From Motilibacter peucedani (GTDB taxonomy: Bacteria > Actinomycetota > Actinomycetes > Motilibacterales > Motilibacteraceae): a stretch of DNA of 64,000 nucleotides. The stretch is taken from the NCBI RefSeq assembly GCF_003634695.1, contig NZ_RBWV01000010.1, forward strand, positions 372,001-436,000, written 5' to 3'. Shown in pieces: positions 27,753-36,755 of this stretch. The notes beneath the pieces are model-generated. The model was not told the DNA's origin and did no database searches. It saw only the letters and a list, made by a program, of their open reading frames with translations. A program made the translations under genes and the position numbers. The stretch's first letter is position 1. The number at the start of each line of letters is the position of its first letter.

Positions 27753-28648
27753 CCCTTGACTCCTGTCAGTGTGACGCCCTCGACGAAGGCCTTCTGCGCG
27801 AAGAAGAACAGCACGACCACTGGGGCCATGACCAGCAGCGTGGCGGCCATGGTGAGGTTCCAGTTGGCGTGGTGGGCACCCTTGAACGACTCGAGGCCGT
27901 AGGACAGCGTCCATGCCCCCGGGTTCTCGGACGCGTAGACCTGCGGGCCGAAGTAGTCGTTCCAGCAGTAGAAGAACTGAAACAGCCCGACGGCGACGAT
28001 CGCGGGCTTCGCCATCGGCAGGACGACCCGGAGCAGCGTACGCAGCTCACCGCACCCGTCGACGCGCGCAGCGTCGAGGTACTCCTGCGGGATCGTGAGC
28101 AGGAACTGGCGCAGCAGGAAGATCGAGTAGGCGTCGCCGAACGCCATCGGGATGATCAGCGGCCACAGCGTCCCGTTGAGGTGGAACTGCTTGGCCCACA
28201 CGAGGTACATCGGGATGATCACCACTTGCGGCGGCAGCATCATCGTCGCCACCACGACCATGAGCGCGAGCCGCCGCATCCGGAAGCGGAAGCGGGCGAG
28301 CGCGTAGGCCACCGGGATGCTCGACAGCAGCGTCAGCAGGGTGCCGAGCACGGCGTACTCCAACGAGTTCTTCCACCAGGTGAGGAACCCCGAGGCGTGG
28401 AAGACGTCGACGTAGTTGGCGAAGCGCCAGTGCCGCGGCCACAGGTCGGTGGTGAGCGCCTGCCGGTCGGTCATCAGCGAGGTCAGCAGCAGGAAGACGA
28501 AGGGCAGGACGAACAGCAGCGCGAGCCCGACGGCCAGGCTGTGCAGCGCCACCCACTGGAGCGTCTGCTGACGGCTGCGGGGCCGCCGCCGCACCGCGGG
28601 TGCAGCGGGAGCCGGAACGGTACGCAGTGGTGCCGTGGTCGATGCCAC
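27749..28648 (-). CDS. Carbohydrate ABC transporter permease (MalG type)
   Basis: CUT1-class inner-membrane permease, 299 residues, with a basic cytoplasmic N-terminus and six predicted membrane segments starting at LAVGLALLFVLPFVFLLLTS. The EAA loop is DAARVDGCGELRTLLRVVLP. It is translated from a GTG one base after the stop of the partner permease, and its stop overlaps the GH4 start. It works with the other permease and the binding protein of this operon; the ATPase must come from elsewhere. Confidence 0.92.
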   Translation of the reverse strand: MASTTAPLRTVPAPAAPAVRRRPRSRQQTLQWVALHSLAVGLALLFVLPFVFLLLTSLMTDRQALTTDLWPRHWRFANYVDVFHASGFLTWWKNSLEYAVLGTLLTLLSSIPVAYALARFRFRMRRLALMVVVATMMLPPQVVIIPMYLVWAKQFHLNGTLWPLIIPMAFGDAYSIFLLRQFLLTIPQEYLDAARVDGCGELRTLLRVVLPMAKPAIVAVGLFQFFYCWNDYFGPQVYASENPGAWTLSYGLESFKGAHHANWNLTMAATLLVMAPVVVLFFFAQKAFVEGVTLTGVKG

Positions 28649-28649
28649 C

Positions 28650-29615
28650 TCAGTCCTCCTCGCCGAGAAGCCCGGAGCCGCGGCGCATCAGCAGCGCGGT
28701 GAACGCCATCGCCAGGGCGAACAGCACGAGGGCGACGACGCAGGCCGAGCCGGTGTCGAAGTGCTGGAAGCCGAGGCTGTAGACGAGCTGCGGCAGGGTC
28801 AGCGTCGAGCCGTGGGGGTAGCCCGGCTCGAACGACGTGCCGGGGGAGTCGACGACGCCGCTGGCGACCTTGCCGGCGATGATCGCCTGCGTGTAGTACT
28901 GCATCGTCTGCACGATGCCGGTGACGACCGCGAACAGGATGATCGGCCGGATCGTCGGGAGCGTGACGTAGCGGAACCTCTGCAGCGCGTGCGCCCCGTC
29001 GAGCGAGGCGGCTTCGTACTGCTCGCGCGACACGTCGAGCAGGGCGGCCATGAAGATCACCATCAGGTCGCCGATGCCCCACAGGGCCAGGGCGGTGAGG
29101 CCGGGCTTGGCCCAGTGCTCGTCGGTGAACCAGCCAGGCTGCCCGAGGTGCAGGTGCCCGAGCAGGGTGTTGACCGCGCCGTTGCCGGGGTTGAGCAGGA
29201 ACGCGAAGGCGATGGTCGCTGCCACCGGTGGAGCGAGGAACGGCAGGTAGAACACAGTGCGGAAGAGCTTGCTGCCGGTCTTGAGGTTGGTGACGAGCAG
29301 TCCGATGCCCAGGCCGAAGACGACCCGCAGCGAGACCATGACCACCACGAGCCACAAGGTGTTGCGCATCGCGGGCCAGAAGCCGGCGTACTCGGTGAAG
29401 ACGTAGCTCCAGTTGCGCAGGCCGACCCACGTGGGCGGGTTGATCTGGTCGTAGTGCTCGAAGGAGAAGTAGACCGTCGAGGCGAGCGGGTAGAGGAACA
29501 GCAGTCCGGTGCCGAGCAGCCACGGCGACAGGAACGCGAGGATCGTCAGGCGCTGCTTGCGCCGCCTCCGCCGCAGCCCGGGCGAGACCGCGGCGGACAG
29601 GTCGAGGGTCGCCAC
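28650..29615 (-). CDS. Carbohydrate ABC transporter permease (MalF type)
   Basis: CUT1-class permease, 321 residues. An Arg-rich cytoplasmic start (LRRRRRKQRL) leads into LTILAFLSPWLLGTGLLFLY, the first of about six membrane segments. The EAA loop is EAASLDGAHALQRFRYVTLP. It begins 3 bp after the binding-protein stop. The long extracytoplasmic loop before the last segments (TSFEPGYPHGSTLTL) is a feature of this subfamily. Confidence 0.92.
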   Translation of the reverse strand: MATLDLSAAVSPGLRRRRRKQRLTILAFLSPWLLGTGLLFLYPLASTVYFSFEHYDQINPPTWVGLRNWSYVFTEYAGFWPAMRNTLWLVVVMVSLRVVFGLGIGLLVTNLKTGSKLFRTVFYLPFLAPPVAATIAFAFLLNPGNGAVNTLLGHLHLGQPGWFTDEHWAKPGLTALALWGIGDLMVIFMAALLDVSREQYEAASLDGAHALQRFRYVTLPTIRPIILFAVVTGIVQTMQYYTQAIIAGKVASGVVDSPGTSFEPGYPHGSTLTLPQLVYSLGFQHFDTGSACVVALVLFALAMAFTALLMRRGSGLLGEED

Positions 29616-29618
29616 GGG

Positions 29619-30965
29619 TCAGCCGGCCGTCTGGGCGTTGGCCTTGTCGATCTGCTTGTCGACCTTCTCGAGGCCGGCGGCGAGGTCGGAGACCTTGCCC
29701 GACTCGTAGTCGTAGGCGAAGTTCTGGAAGAGCACCTGGTACTCACCGCCGTTGGGGCTCGCTGGGGTGGTGGTGGTGTTCGGGTTGCCCGCGACCTTGA
29801 TGAAGGTCTGGAACTCCGGGTCCTTCGAGAGGTCGGGGGAGGCGAGCCCGGCGGGCGTCGAGGGGACGTTGTTGATGGTGTTGGCGAAGTTGACCAGCGA
29901 CTGCGTGTCGGTGGTGAGGAACTTGGTGAACTCCCAGGCCGCGGCCTGCTGCTTGCTCGTCTTCGAGATGCCGACGATGGTGCCGCCGATGTAGCCGCGG
30001 CCGTAGGTGTCGGCGAGCTCGTCGGGCACCGGCACCGGCGCGGTGGCGTAGTCGACCTTGGAGGCGTCGGCCTTGATGGAGGCGACCCGCCACTCGCCGT
30101 CGATGGCCATCGCCACCTTGCCCGCCTCGAACGGGTTCTGCGCGGAGAACTCCTCGCCGAAGGTCGCGCGGTACTTCTCGAGCTTCGCCGCGCCGCCGAG
30201 CGAGTCGACGAGGTCCTTCTGGTACTTCAGGAACTCCGTGACCTTGGGGTCGGAGGCGAGGGCCGACTTGCCCGAGCTGTCGAGCCAGGTGATGCCGTAC
30301 TGCGACATCCAGTGCGCGGGCGCGTTCTCGTACATGTGGAACAGCGGCATGAAGCCGAGCTGGGAGTAGCCGGTCGACGTCTGCTTCGTGAGCTTGAGCG
30401 CGTCGGCCTTCAGCTCGGAGAACGTCTTCGGCGGGGCGGTGATGCCGGCGGCCGCGAACATCGCCTTGTTGTAGTAGAGCCCGTAGGCGTCGCCGAGGAG
30501 CGGGAGCGCGCACTGCACGCCCTTGAAGGAGGTGTACTGGACCATCGTCTTGACGTAGGTCGTGTCCTTGTCGATGCCCGAGGCCTTCAGCAGCGGGTCG
30601 AGGTTGACCAGCGCCCCGTTGCAGAACGCGCCGACGTTGTCGGTCGTGAACGAGGACACGACGTCGGGACCGTTGCCCGAGCGGATGCCCTGCAGGATCT
30701 TGTCGTCGGTGATGTTGCCGGTCGACTTCACCGTGATGTTGGGGTGCGCCTTCTCGAACGACGCGATCGTCGCGTTGATCGCCTTGAGCTCGTGCGGCTG
30801 GCTCCAGCCGTGCCAGAACGTGATGGTCACCGGCTTCGCGGCGTCGACGGAGGTCGCGACGCTGGGGGAGCCGGCGGAGGTGCCCCCGCTCGTGCCCCCG
30901 GTGCAGGCCGAGAGCGCGAGCGGGATGCTCGCCGCGAGGGCGAGGGTGGCGAGACTGCGCTTCAT
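29619..30965 (-). CDS. Sugar-binding lipoprotein of the ROK/GH4 operon
   Basis: Family 1 extracellular solute-binding protein, 448 residues, anchored by a lipid. MKRSLATLALAASIPLALSA precedes the lipobox Cys (LSAC). The mature domain begins VTITFWHGWSQPHELKAINA, the usual cluster-1 start, and has KVAMAIDGEWRVASIKAD. ATG 30965 is preferred because GGAGG lies 9 nt upstream; a TTG at 30974 is also open. It follows the ROK gene by 50 bp and feeds the two permeases downstream. Confidence 0.92.
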   Translation of the reverse strand: MKRSLATLALAASIPLALSACTGGTSGGTSAGSPSVATSVDAAKPVTITFWHGWSQPHELKAINATIASFEKAHPNITVKSTGNITDDKILQGIRSGNGPDVVSSFTTDNVGAFCNGALVNLDPLLKASGIDKDTTYVKTMVQYTSFKGVQCALPLLGDAYGLYYNKAMFAAAGITAPPKTFSELKADALKLTKQTSTGYSQLGFMPLFHMYENAPAHWMSQYGITWLDSSGKSALASDPKVTEFLKYQKDLVDSLGGAAKLEKYRATFGEEFSAQNPFEAGKVAMAIDGEWRVASIKADASKVDYATAPVPVPDELADTYGRGYIGGTIVGISKTSKQQAAAWEFTKFLTTDTQSLVNFANTINNVPSTPAGLASPDLSKDPEFQTFIKVAGNPNTTTTPASPNGGEYQVLFQNFAYDYESGKVSDLAAGLEKVDKQIDKANAQTAG

Positions 30966-31015
30966 CGGGGTCAACCTCCGGGACGGCGTGCGTGGTGTGG
31001 GTGGTGTGCTGTGGA

Positions 31016-32230
31016 CTAGCGGGCCGCGGCGAAGGCCGCGTCACGAGCGGTGTCGAGCGCCGCGTGCAGGGCTCCGGCGAGGATGGGGGTGCGCAGAGCG
31101 CCCAGGCGCACCGCGGGGACGGTCATGGCGAGCTCGCCGAGCTGGCGCTCGACGCGGCTGCGCAGCGGCTCGCCGCCCGCCTGCAGGACGCTGCCCGAGA
31201 GGACGACGGCCTGCGGGTCGAGCACGGCGACGACGGCCGCGAGGCCGAGGGCGTAGCGCTCGGCCAGCTCGTCGAGCAGCTCGCCGGCGCCCTCGGCGGC
31301 CGAGCTCGCTGCCCGGCGCACGACGGTGACGGCACTGCGCCCGGGCACGCCGAACTCCTCGCCGAGCTCGAGGATCGCCGGCAGGCCGGCCAGCTTGACG
31401 AAGCCGCCGCTGTTGGCGCGGATGACGTGGCGGACGACGGGTGCGCCGGGCACCGGCAGGTAGCCGAGCTCCCCGGCGCCTCCGGTCGCGCCGCGGTGCA
31501 GCCGGCCGTCGACGACGATGGCGGCGCCGAAGCCGTCGTCGTCGTGCCACATCAGGCAGAAGTCCGACGCGTCGACGGCCGCGCCGTCGCGCTGCTCGGC
31601 GAGCGCGATCAGGTTGACGTCGTTCTCGACGTCGAGCTGGACGCCGACCTCGCGGCGCAGGCGGCCGAGGAGCCCGGGCTCCTGCCAGCCGGTGAGGTGC
31701 CGGGCGTAGCGCAGGTCGCCGGTCTCGGGGTCGAACGACCCGGGCGTCGAGATGACGACCGAGGCGAGGCCGGCGGGGTCCATGCCGGCGGCCGCGCTCG
31801 CGCCGGCCAGCCCTGCGGTGACGTCCTCCACGGCGTCGGCGGGCTGCTTGCGGGTCGCGCGGACCTCCGCCTCTCCCACGACGGTGCCGCGCAGGTCGCT
31901 GACGACGGCGACCAGGCGGCCGGGACGCACGTCGAGCGCCGCTGCGTAGGCCGCGGTGGGGTCGAGCTCGTAGACCTGGGCCGCCGGGCCGGGGCCGCCG
32001 CTGCTCGTGCCGACGCTGCGGACCAGGCCCGCCTCGACGAGCCGCACGAGCAACTGGCCTGCAGTGGGCTTCGAGAGTCCGGTCAGCGAGCTCACCTGCG
32101 TGCGGGTGAGCTGGCCGTGCTCGAGGAACAGTGCGAGCGCCGCGCGGTCGTTGATCGCGCGCAGCAGGCTCGGCGTCGCCGGCTGCTGGGTCGCGGCAGG
32201 TGACGTGCGCGTGACTCGGCCGATCGGCAC
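31016..32230 (-). CDS. ROK-family transcriptional repressor
   Basis: Sugar-responsive regulator (NagC/XylR type), 404 residues. An N-terminal winged helix-turn-helix (LTRTQVSSLTGLSKPTAGQL) is followed by a ROK sugar-kinase-like domain with GFGAAIVVDGRLHRGATGGAGELGY broken over the glucokinase signature region. The usual CxCGxxGC zinc site is not seen: the matching region reads VVRHVIRANSGG, so the zinc center appears lost. It heads the operon that encodes the binding protein, permeases, GH4 and kinase, and a palindrome lies 18 bp upstream of its start. Confidence 0.88.
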   Translation of the reverse strand: MPIGRVTRTSPAATQQPATPSLLRAINDRAALALFLEHGQLTRTQVSSLTGLSKPTAGQLLVRLVEAGLVRSVGTSSGGPGPAAQVYELDPTAAYAAALDVRPGRLVAVVSDLRGTVVGEAEVRATRKQPADAVEDVTAGLAGASAAAGMDPAGLASVVISTPGSFDPETGDLRYARHLTGWQEPGLLGRLRREVGVQLDVENDVNLIALAEQRDGAAVDASDFCLMWHDDDGFGAAIVVDGRLHRGATGGAGELGYLPVPGAPVVRHVIRANSGGFVKLAGLPAILELGEEFGVPGRSAVTVVRRAASSAAEGAGELLDELAERYALGLAAVVAVLDPQAVVLSGSVLQAGGEPLRSRVERQLGELAMTVPAVRLGALRTPILAGALHAALDTARDAAFAAAR

Positions 32231-32247
32231 CGGGCGGCTCCATCCGG

Positions 32248-32262
32248 TAGGAAGGTTTCCTA
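32248..32262. promoter_or_regulatory. Palindromic operator upstream of the ROK gene
   Basis: TAGGAA-GGT-TTCCTA is a perfect 6-bp inverted repeat with 3-bp spacer, 18 bp before the ROK start codon. A further TAGGAAG half-site lies at 32277-32283. AGGAAA/TTTCCT palindromes are typical of ROK-repressor sites in actinobacteria. It should give autoregulation and control of the whole downstream operon. Confidence 0.65.
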
Positions 32263-32313
32263 TTGGTCGAGGACCATAGGAAGCCGCCGGCCATTCGTCA
32301 ACACCCTTCCTCG

Positions 32314-32330
32314 AACGACTCCGAGTCGTT
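32314..32330. repeat. 17-bp perfect palindrome between divergent transcripts
   Basis: AACGACTC-C-GAGTCGTT lies 17 nt beyond the stop of the spermidine-synthase-like gene and 84 bp upstream of the ROK start. It could be a short terminator hairpin (7 bp, 3-nt loop) or a second operator. Confidence 0.5.
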
Positions 32331-32347
32331 ACACACCCGCAACGCGC

Positions 32348-33004
32348 TCAGCGCGGCGAGCGGGCCACCCACACGACGTCGGGCTCGCCGCGCGCCACCT
32401 CGGTCTCGTGCCGCGCGACGGTGGCGAAGCCGGCGCGCAGCCGCTGCTCGTAGGCCGCCGACCGCCCCGCGCTCCAGACCCCGAGTGCGCCGCCGGGCGC
32501 CAGCGCGCGCGCCGCCAGCGCGATGCCGTCGGCGTCGTAGAGCGCGGAGTTCGTGCTGCGGACGAGCCAGTCCGGGCCGTTGTCGGTGTCGAGGCAGATG
32601 GCGTCGAAGCCGCCGGCCGAGGCGGCGAGCAGGTCGCGGACGTCACCGAGCACGACGCGTACGCGTGCGTCCTCCACCGCGCCTCGCGTGATCTCGCGCA
32701 GCGGGCCGTCGGTGTGCCAGCGCACGACCTGCGGCTCCAGCTCGCTAACCACGACCTCGCCGACGTCCGGGAGCGACAGTGCCTCCAGCAGGCTGAAGCC
32801 GACACCGAGCCCGCCGACCAGCACGCGGGCGGGGGCGGCCGCCGAGGCGGCGACCGTCTCGCGCACCAGCAGCCGCTCGGAGCGCCCGTCGCGGGTGTCC
32901 ATGAGGAAGACCCCGTCGGAGATCACCTGGAGCACGTCGCCCTCGCGCCGCAGGACCAGCTCGCCCGCGACGCCACGGACCCGCTGCAGGACCTCTGCGC
33001 TCAC
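32348..33004 (-). CDS. Spermidine-synthase-like methyltransferase-fold protein
   Basis: A 218-residue protein with the Rossmann fold of spermidine synthases. RVLVGGLGVGFSLLEALSLP is the nucleotide-binding loop, VVVSELEPQVVRWH carries the acidic ribose-binding residue, and FDAICLDTDNGPDWLV corresponds to the catalytic D-x-x-D/P region. It lacks the N-terminal beta domain of true SpeE, as do many short homologs, so polyamine synthesis is not certain. GTG 33004 overlaps the DUF4349 stop by 4 nt; the two are translationally coupled. Confidence 0.78.
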   Translation of the reverse strand: MSAEVLQRVRGVAGELVLRREGDVLQVISDGVFLMDTRDGRSERLLVRETVAASAAAPARVLVGGLGVGFSLLEALSLPDVGEVVVSELEPQVVRWHTDGPLREITRGAVEDARVRVVLGDVRDLLAASAGGFDAICLDTDNGPDWLVRSTNSALYDADGIALAARALAPGGALGVWSAGRSAAYEQRLRAGFATVARHETEVARGEPDVVWVARSPR

Positions 33005-33912
33005 GTCGCCATTCTCGACCGCCGCCGTGCCGAGCGCACCAGCCACCAGCCGAGCATGCCCACCACCAGCGCCAGAGGTACGAAGGGCAGCACTGCACCC
33101 AGTGCCGTGAGCACGACCGTCACGCTCGCCGCGAAGGCGTCGGCGCCGGAGTGCAGGCCCGCGGTGAAGCCGGTGCGGTGCACCGGCACCACGGCCGAGC
33201 GGCCGACGAAGGTGACCGTCACGGTGGCGAGGGTCGTCGAGTCGCTGAGCGTCGCGTGCTGCGCCTCGAGCGACTCGAGGTCGGCGACCCGGCGCGACAG
33301 CTCGCCCTCCATGAGCACGACGTCCTTCACGTCCTTCGCCCGCGCGTAGAACTGGCGCACCCGGGCGACGCTGGCCCGGGCGTTGGCCAGCCGGGCGTCG
33401 ACGTCCTGCACCTGCTGGGTCACGTCGAGGTCCTTGCGGGTGCGCACGAGCACGTCGCCGTAGCCCTCGACACCGGAGACCAGCGCGTCCACGCGGGCCG
33501 GCGGGACCCGGAGGACCACCTGCTCGCGCGCCGCCGCGCGGTCCTCGGGGTCGTCCCGGCCGTCCTCGCCCTCGACGTGCCCGCCGAGCCGCTGGGCCAG
33601 GGCGCTCGCTCCGGCGACGGCCTTCGCGACGTCGCGCACGCGCACGGTGCGGCCCACCGTCACCACCAGGGCCTGCGGGTGGAGGGCCGTCCGAGCGGCC
33701 GTGCCCCCGGCTGACGACCCCTCGGCGGCTGCCCCGCTCGACGCGGCGGGAGCCGCCATCGGCGCGCTGGCCGGCGCGGGCGCGGCGCCTACGTCCGCCG
33801 AGGCGGACGAGCCGGCCGAGCCGCTCGCCCCGCCAGCGCTGCACCCGCCGAGGGCGAGCCCCGCCGCGACCAGCCCCGCCACCAGTCCGGACACCACAGT
33901 CGTACGCCGCAC
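33001..33912 (-). CDS. DUF4349 lipoprotein with C-terminal membrane anchor
   Basis: A 303-residue envelope protein. A lipoprotein signal (VVSGLVAGLVAAGLALGGC) is followed by an Ala/Ser-rich linker to about residue 75, then the DUF4349 domain (VRVRDVAKAVAGASALAQRL, then LGGHVEG), a coiled coil near VQDVDARLANARASVARVRQ and a final membrane helix VLPFVPLALVVGMLGWWLV with an Arg-rich tail. GTG 33912 has AGGAGG 5 nt upstream. The function of DUF4349 is not known; the topology suggests a protein spanning from outer face to cytoplasm. Confidence 0.85.
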   Translation of the reverse strand: MRRTTVVSGLVAGLVAAGLALGGCSAGGASGSAGSSASADVGAAPAPASAPMAAPAASSGAAAEGSSAGGTAARTALHPQALVVTVGRTVRVRDVAKAVAGASALAQRLGGHVEGEDGRDDPEDRAAAREQVVLRVPPARVDALVSGVEGYGDVLVRTRKDLDVTQQVQDVDARLANARASVARVRQFYARAKDVKDVVLMEGELSRRVADLESLEAQHATLSDSTTLATVTVTFVGRSAVVPVHRTGFTAGLHSGADAFAASVTVVLTALGAVLPFVPLALVVGMLGWWLVRSARRRSRMAT

Positions 33913-34038
33913 GGCCGCCTCCTCGTCCCGCCGGCTCTGCGCCGGACGCAGGTGCGACGCGGCGGCCGGCGGACCCGTTCCACCGCCCGAGGGCACGGTT
34001 TGGTCACGGCGGATCATCGGCATGTCACTGTGGTGGGC

Positions 34039-35448
34039 ATGCACGTAGTGGTCATCGGCGGCGGGATCGCCGGGCTGGCTGCCGCGCTCGAGCTCGCGCG
34101 CTCGCCGGAGCAGCCGACCGTGACGCTGCTCGAGGCGGGCAGCCGGCTGGGCGGCGCGCTGCGCGTCTCGGACGTCGGCGGCGTGCCCGTCGACGAGGGC
34201 GCCGAGTCCCTGCTGGCGCGGCGCACGGAGGCGGTCGAGCTCGCACGGTCGGTCGGACTCGGCCCGAGCCTGGTCAACCCCGCGCGCACCGACGCGGCCG
34301 TGTGGACGAGGGGGCGGCCGCGGCGGCTGCCCGCCGGCTCGGTGATGGGCGTGCCCGGCTCTGTGCGCTCGGTGCTGGGTGCCGACGCGCTGAGCGTCCC
34401 GGAGCGGGTGCGGGCGGCGGTGGGGCTCGTCTCGGGGGAGCGCTACCCCGTCGGCGACGTCGCCGTCGGGCCCTACCTGCGCCGCCGGCTCGGCGGCGGG
34501 GTGGTCGACCGCCTGGTCGAGCCGCTGCTCGGCGGCGTCTACGCGGGCCAGGTCGACGAGCTCTCGCTCCAGGCGACGGTCCCCGCTCTCGCCGGCTCGC
34601 TGTCCCGCCGGCGCACGCTGCTGGCCGCCACCTCGCGCGCGCGGCGGATGGCCGCGCTGCGTACCGGTCCGGTGTTCACCGCGCCCGTGGGCGGCGTCGG
34701 CCGCCTGCCCGAGGCTGTCGCCGCCGAGCTGCGGCGGCGTGAGGTCACGATCGCCCTCGACGCCCCTGTGACCATGCTGACCGGCAGCCGGCGGGGGTGG
34801 CAGGTCGTCTACGGCCACCCGCGCGGCTCGCAGGCGGTCCACGCCGACGGCGTGGTGGTCGCCGTGCCGGCACCGGCGGCGGCGCACCTGCTGTGCAACG
34901 ACGTACCCGCCGCCAGCCGCGAGCTGGCGAGCGTGCAGTACGCCAGCGTGGGCATCGTCACGATGGCGTTCGACGAGCGCGACGGTGCCTGGGCCCCGCC
35001 CGGCAGCGGGCTGCTCGTGCCCGCGGTCGAGGGCCGGCTGGTCAAGGCGGTCACGCTGAGCTCGCGCAAGTGGGGGTGGTACGCCGAGGCCGCCCCCGGC
35101 CGGCTGCTGCTCCGGGCGTCGGTCGGCCGCTTCCGCGACGACGAGGCGCTCGGGCTCGACGACGACGCGCTGGTCAAGGCGGTGCGCGACGACCTCGTCG
35201 ACCTGGTGCGCATCGCCGCCGAGCCGACGGACGTGCGCGTCACGCGCTGGGTCGACGCACTGCCGCAGTACGCGGTGGGCCATCCCCAGCGCGTGCGCCG
35301 GGTGCGCGACGCGGTCGCCGAGCGCCCTGGGCTCGCCGTCTGCGGAGCGGCCTACGACGGCGTGGGCATCCCGGCGGTCATCGCCTCGGCCCGCGAGGCC
35401 GCCCGCGCCGTGCTGGCCGGCGCCGGTCGCGCGACAATGGAGCCATGA
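34039..35448 (+). CDS. hemY: Protoporphyrinogen/coproporphyrinogen III oxidase
   Basis: FAD-dependent oxidase of the HemY/HemG type, 469 residues. In actinobacteria using HemQ it normally oxidises coproporphyrinogen III to coproporphyrin III. The FAD fold [20 protein letters not shown] opens the protein, with [12 protein letters not shown] after it and the C-terminal [22 protein letters not shown]-binding segment. ATG 34039 is used; in-frame GTGs at 34030 and 34033 are possible. The stop overlaps the hemQ start (ATGA), so oxidase and decarboxylase are made together. Confidence 0.93.
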   Translation: MHVVVIGGGIAGLAAALELARSPEQPTVTLLEAGSRLGGALRVSDVGGVPVDEGAESLLARRTEAVELARSVGLGPSLVNPARTDAAVWTRGRPRRLPAGSVMGVPGSVRSVLGADALSVPERVRAAVGLVSGERYPVGDVAVGPYLRRRLGGGVVDRLVEPLLGGVYAGQVDELSLQATVPALAGSLSRRRTLLAATSRARRMAALRTGPVFTAPVGGVGRLPEAVAAELRRREVTIALDAPVTMLTGSRRGWQVVYGHPRGSQAVHADGVVVAVPAPAAAHLLCNDVPAASRELASVQYASVGIVTMAFDERDGAWAPPGSGLLVPAVEGRLVKAVTLSSRKWGWYAEAAPGRLLLRASVGRFRDDEALGLDDDALVKAVRDDLVDLVRIAAEPTDVRVTRWVDALPQYAVGHPQRVRRVRDAVAERPGLAVCGAAYDGVGIPAVIASAREAARAVLAGAGRATMEP

Positions 35449-36158
35449 CCGACGAGACGACTGCACGACCGAAGGCCCGCGAGCTCAACAACGTCATCCG
35501 CTACACCATGTGGTCGGTGTTCAGGGCCAGCGGGCCGCTCGGCGACCCGGGTGCCCGCGCCGGGCTCGCCGACGAGGTCGAGGCCGTCTTCGCCGAGATG
35601 TCGCAGAAGCACGACGTCACGGTGCGCGGCACCTACGACGTGGCCGGCCTGCGCGCCGACGCCGACCTGATGCTGTGGGCGCACGCCCCGACCAGCGACG
35701 CGCTGCAGGAGACCTACTCGAAGCTCCGCCAGACGGCGCTCGGTCGCGCCCTGACGCCGGTGTGGTCGCAGATGGCGCTGCACCGCCCGGCGGAGTTCAA
35801 CAAGGGCCACATCCCCGCGTTCCTCGCCGACGAGACGCCGCGGTCCTACATCAGCGTCTACCCGTTCGTCCGGTCCTACGAGTGGTACCTCCTGCCCGAC
35901 GCCGAGCGCCGGGCGATGCTCGCCGAGCACGGGCAGATGGCGCGCGACTACCCCGACGTGCGGGCCAACACGGTCGCGTCGTTCTCGCTGGGCGACTACG
36001 AGTGGGTCCTCGCGTTCGAGGCTGACGAGCTGCACCGCATCGTCGACCTGATGCGCCACCTGCGCGGCTCGACCGCCCGTCGGCACGTGCGCGAGGAGGT
36101 GCCGTTCTACACCGGTCGGCGTCTCCCGCTCGCCGACCTCGTGGCGACCCTGCCCTAG
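35445..36158 (+). CDS. hemQ: Coproheme decarboxylase HemQ (chlorite dismutase family)
   Basis: Converts coproheme III to heme b in the terminal step of the coproporphyrin-dependent pathway. The 237-residue protein has the HemQ motif [19 protein letters not shown], which includes the catalytic tyrosine, and the conserved block [20 protein letters not shown] followed by [15 protein letters not shown]. Chlorite dismutases proper carry a distal Arg not evident here. It is coupled to hemY by a 4-nt overlap. The ferrochelatase of the pathway is not in this window. Confidence 0.95.
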   Translation: MTDETTARPKARELNNVIRYTMWSVFRASGPLGDPGARAGLADEVEAVFAEMSQKHDVTVRGTYDVAGLRADADLMLWAHAPTSDALQETYSKLRQTALGRALTPVWSQMALHRPAEFNKGHIPAFLADETPRSYISVYPFVRSYEWYLLPDAERRAMLAEHGQMARDYPDVRANTVASFSLGDYEWVLAFEADELHRIVDLMRHLRGSTARRHVREEVPFYTGRRLPLADLVATLP

Positions 36159-36161
36159 GGC

Positions 36162-36575
36162 TCAGGCGGGGTCGAGCCGCAGCGCGACGGAGTTGATGCA
36201 GTAGCGCTGGTCGGTCGGGGTGGGGTAGCCCTCGCCCTCGAACACGTGGCCCAAGTGGGAGCCGCAGCTCGCGCAGCGGACCTCGGTGCGCACCATGCCG
36301 AGCGACCGGTCGCTGATCAGCTGGACGTTCTCTGCCTTGCTCGGGTCGTAGAACGAGGGCCACCCGCAGTGCGACTCGAACTTCGTGTCGCTGCGGAAGA
36401 GCTCGGTGCCGCACGCGCGGCACGAGTAGACGCCCTCGCGGGTCTCGTCGGTGTACTCGCCCGTGAAGGGCCGCTCGGTCGCGGCCTGGCGCAGCACCGC
36501 GTACTCCTCGGGGGAGAGCTGGGCGCGCCACTGCTCGTCGGTGCGCTGGACCGGGTACGTCTGTGCATCGCTCAT
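36162..36575 (-). CDS. msrB: Peptide-methionine (R)-S-oxide reductase
   Basis: Repairs R-sulfoxides of methionine in oxidised proteins using thioredoxin. The 137-residue protein has two CxxC zinc pairs (SCRACG and RCASCGS), the substrate loop HCGWPSFY and the catalytic Cys126 in RYCINSVAL. It has no signal peptide. Its end meets hemQ with a 3-bp gap on the opposite strand, and it diverges from a small CxxC protein. Confidence 0.96.
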   Translation of the reverse strand: MSDAQTYPVQRTDEQWRAQLSPEEYAVLRQAATERPFTGEYTDETREGVYSCRACGTELFRSDTKFESHCGWPSFYDPSKAENVQLISDRSLGMVRTEVRCASCGSHLGHVFEGEGYPTPTDQRYCINSVALRLDPA

Positions 36576-36615
36576 GCATCGACCGTACGTGTGGTGCGCG
36601 GCGTCCGCGCGGCCG

Positions 36616-36641
36616 GGAAGATGGTTGCTCCTGCTAACGTT
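36616..36641 (+). promoter_or_regulatory. Possible ECF-sigma (sigma-R/E-like) promoter
   Basis: GGAAG, then exactly 18 bp, then GTT; the sigma-R consensus is GGAAT-N18-GTT, so one base differs. The same stretch also contains TGCTAACGT, readable as an extended -10 for the housekeeping sigma. It would serve the small CxxC gene at 36756. Confidence 0.3.
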
Positions 36642-36755
36642 CTACTGCTCGATGTCACGGCTCCCGCAACGGCGAGGGACCCGGCGCCCCGTGCGCGCCC
36701 GGCACCGCCAGGTGGCACCGCGAGAAGAGACCGCGTCACTCCGAGGAGCACAGCC

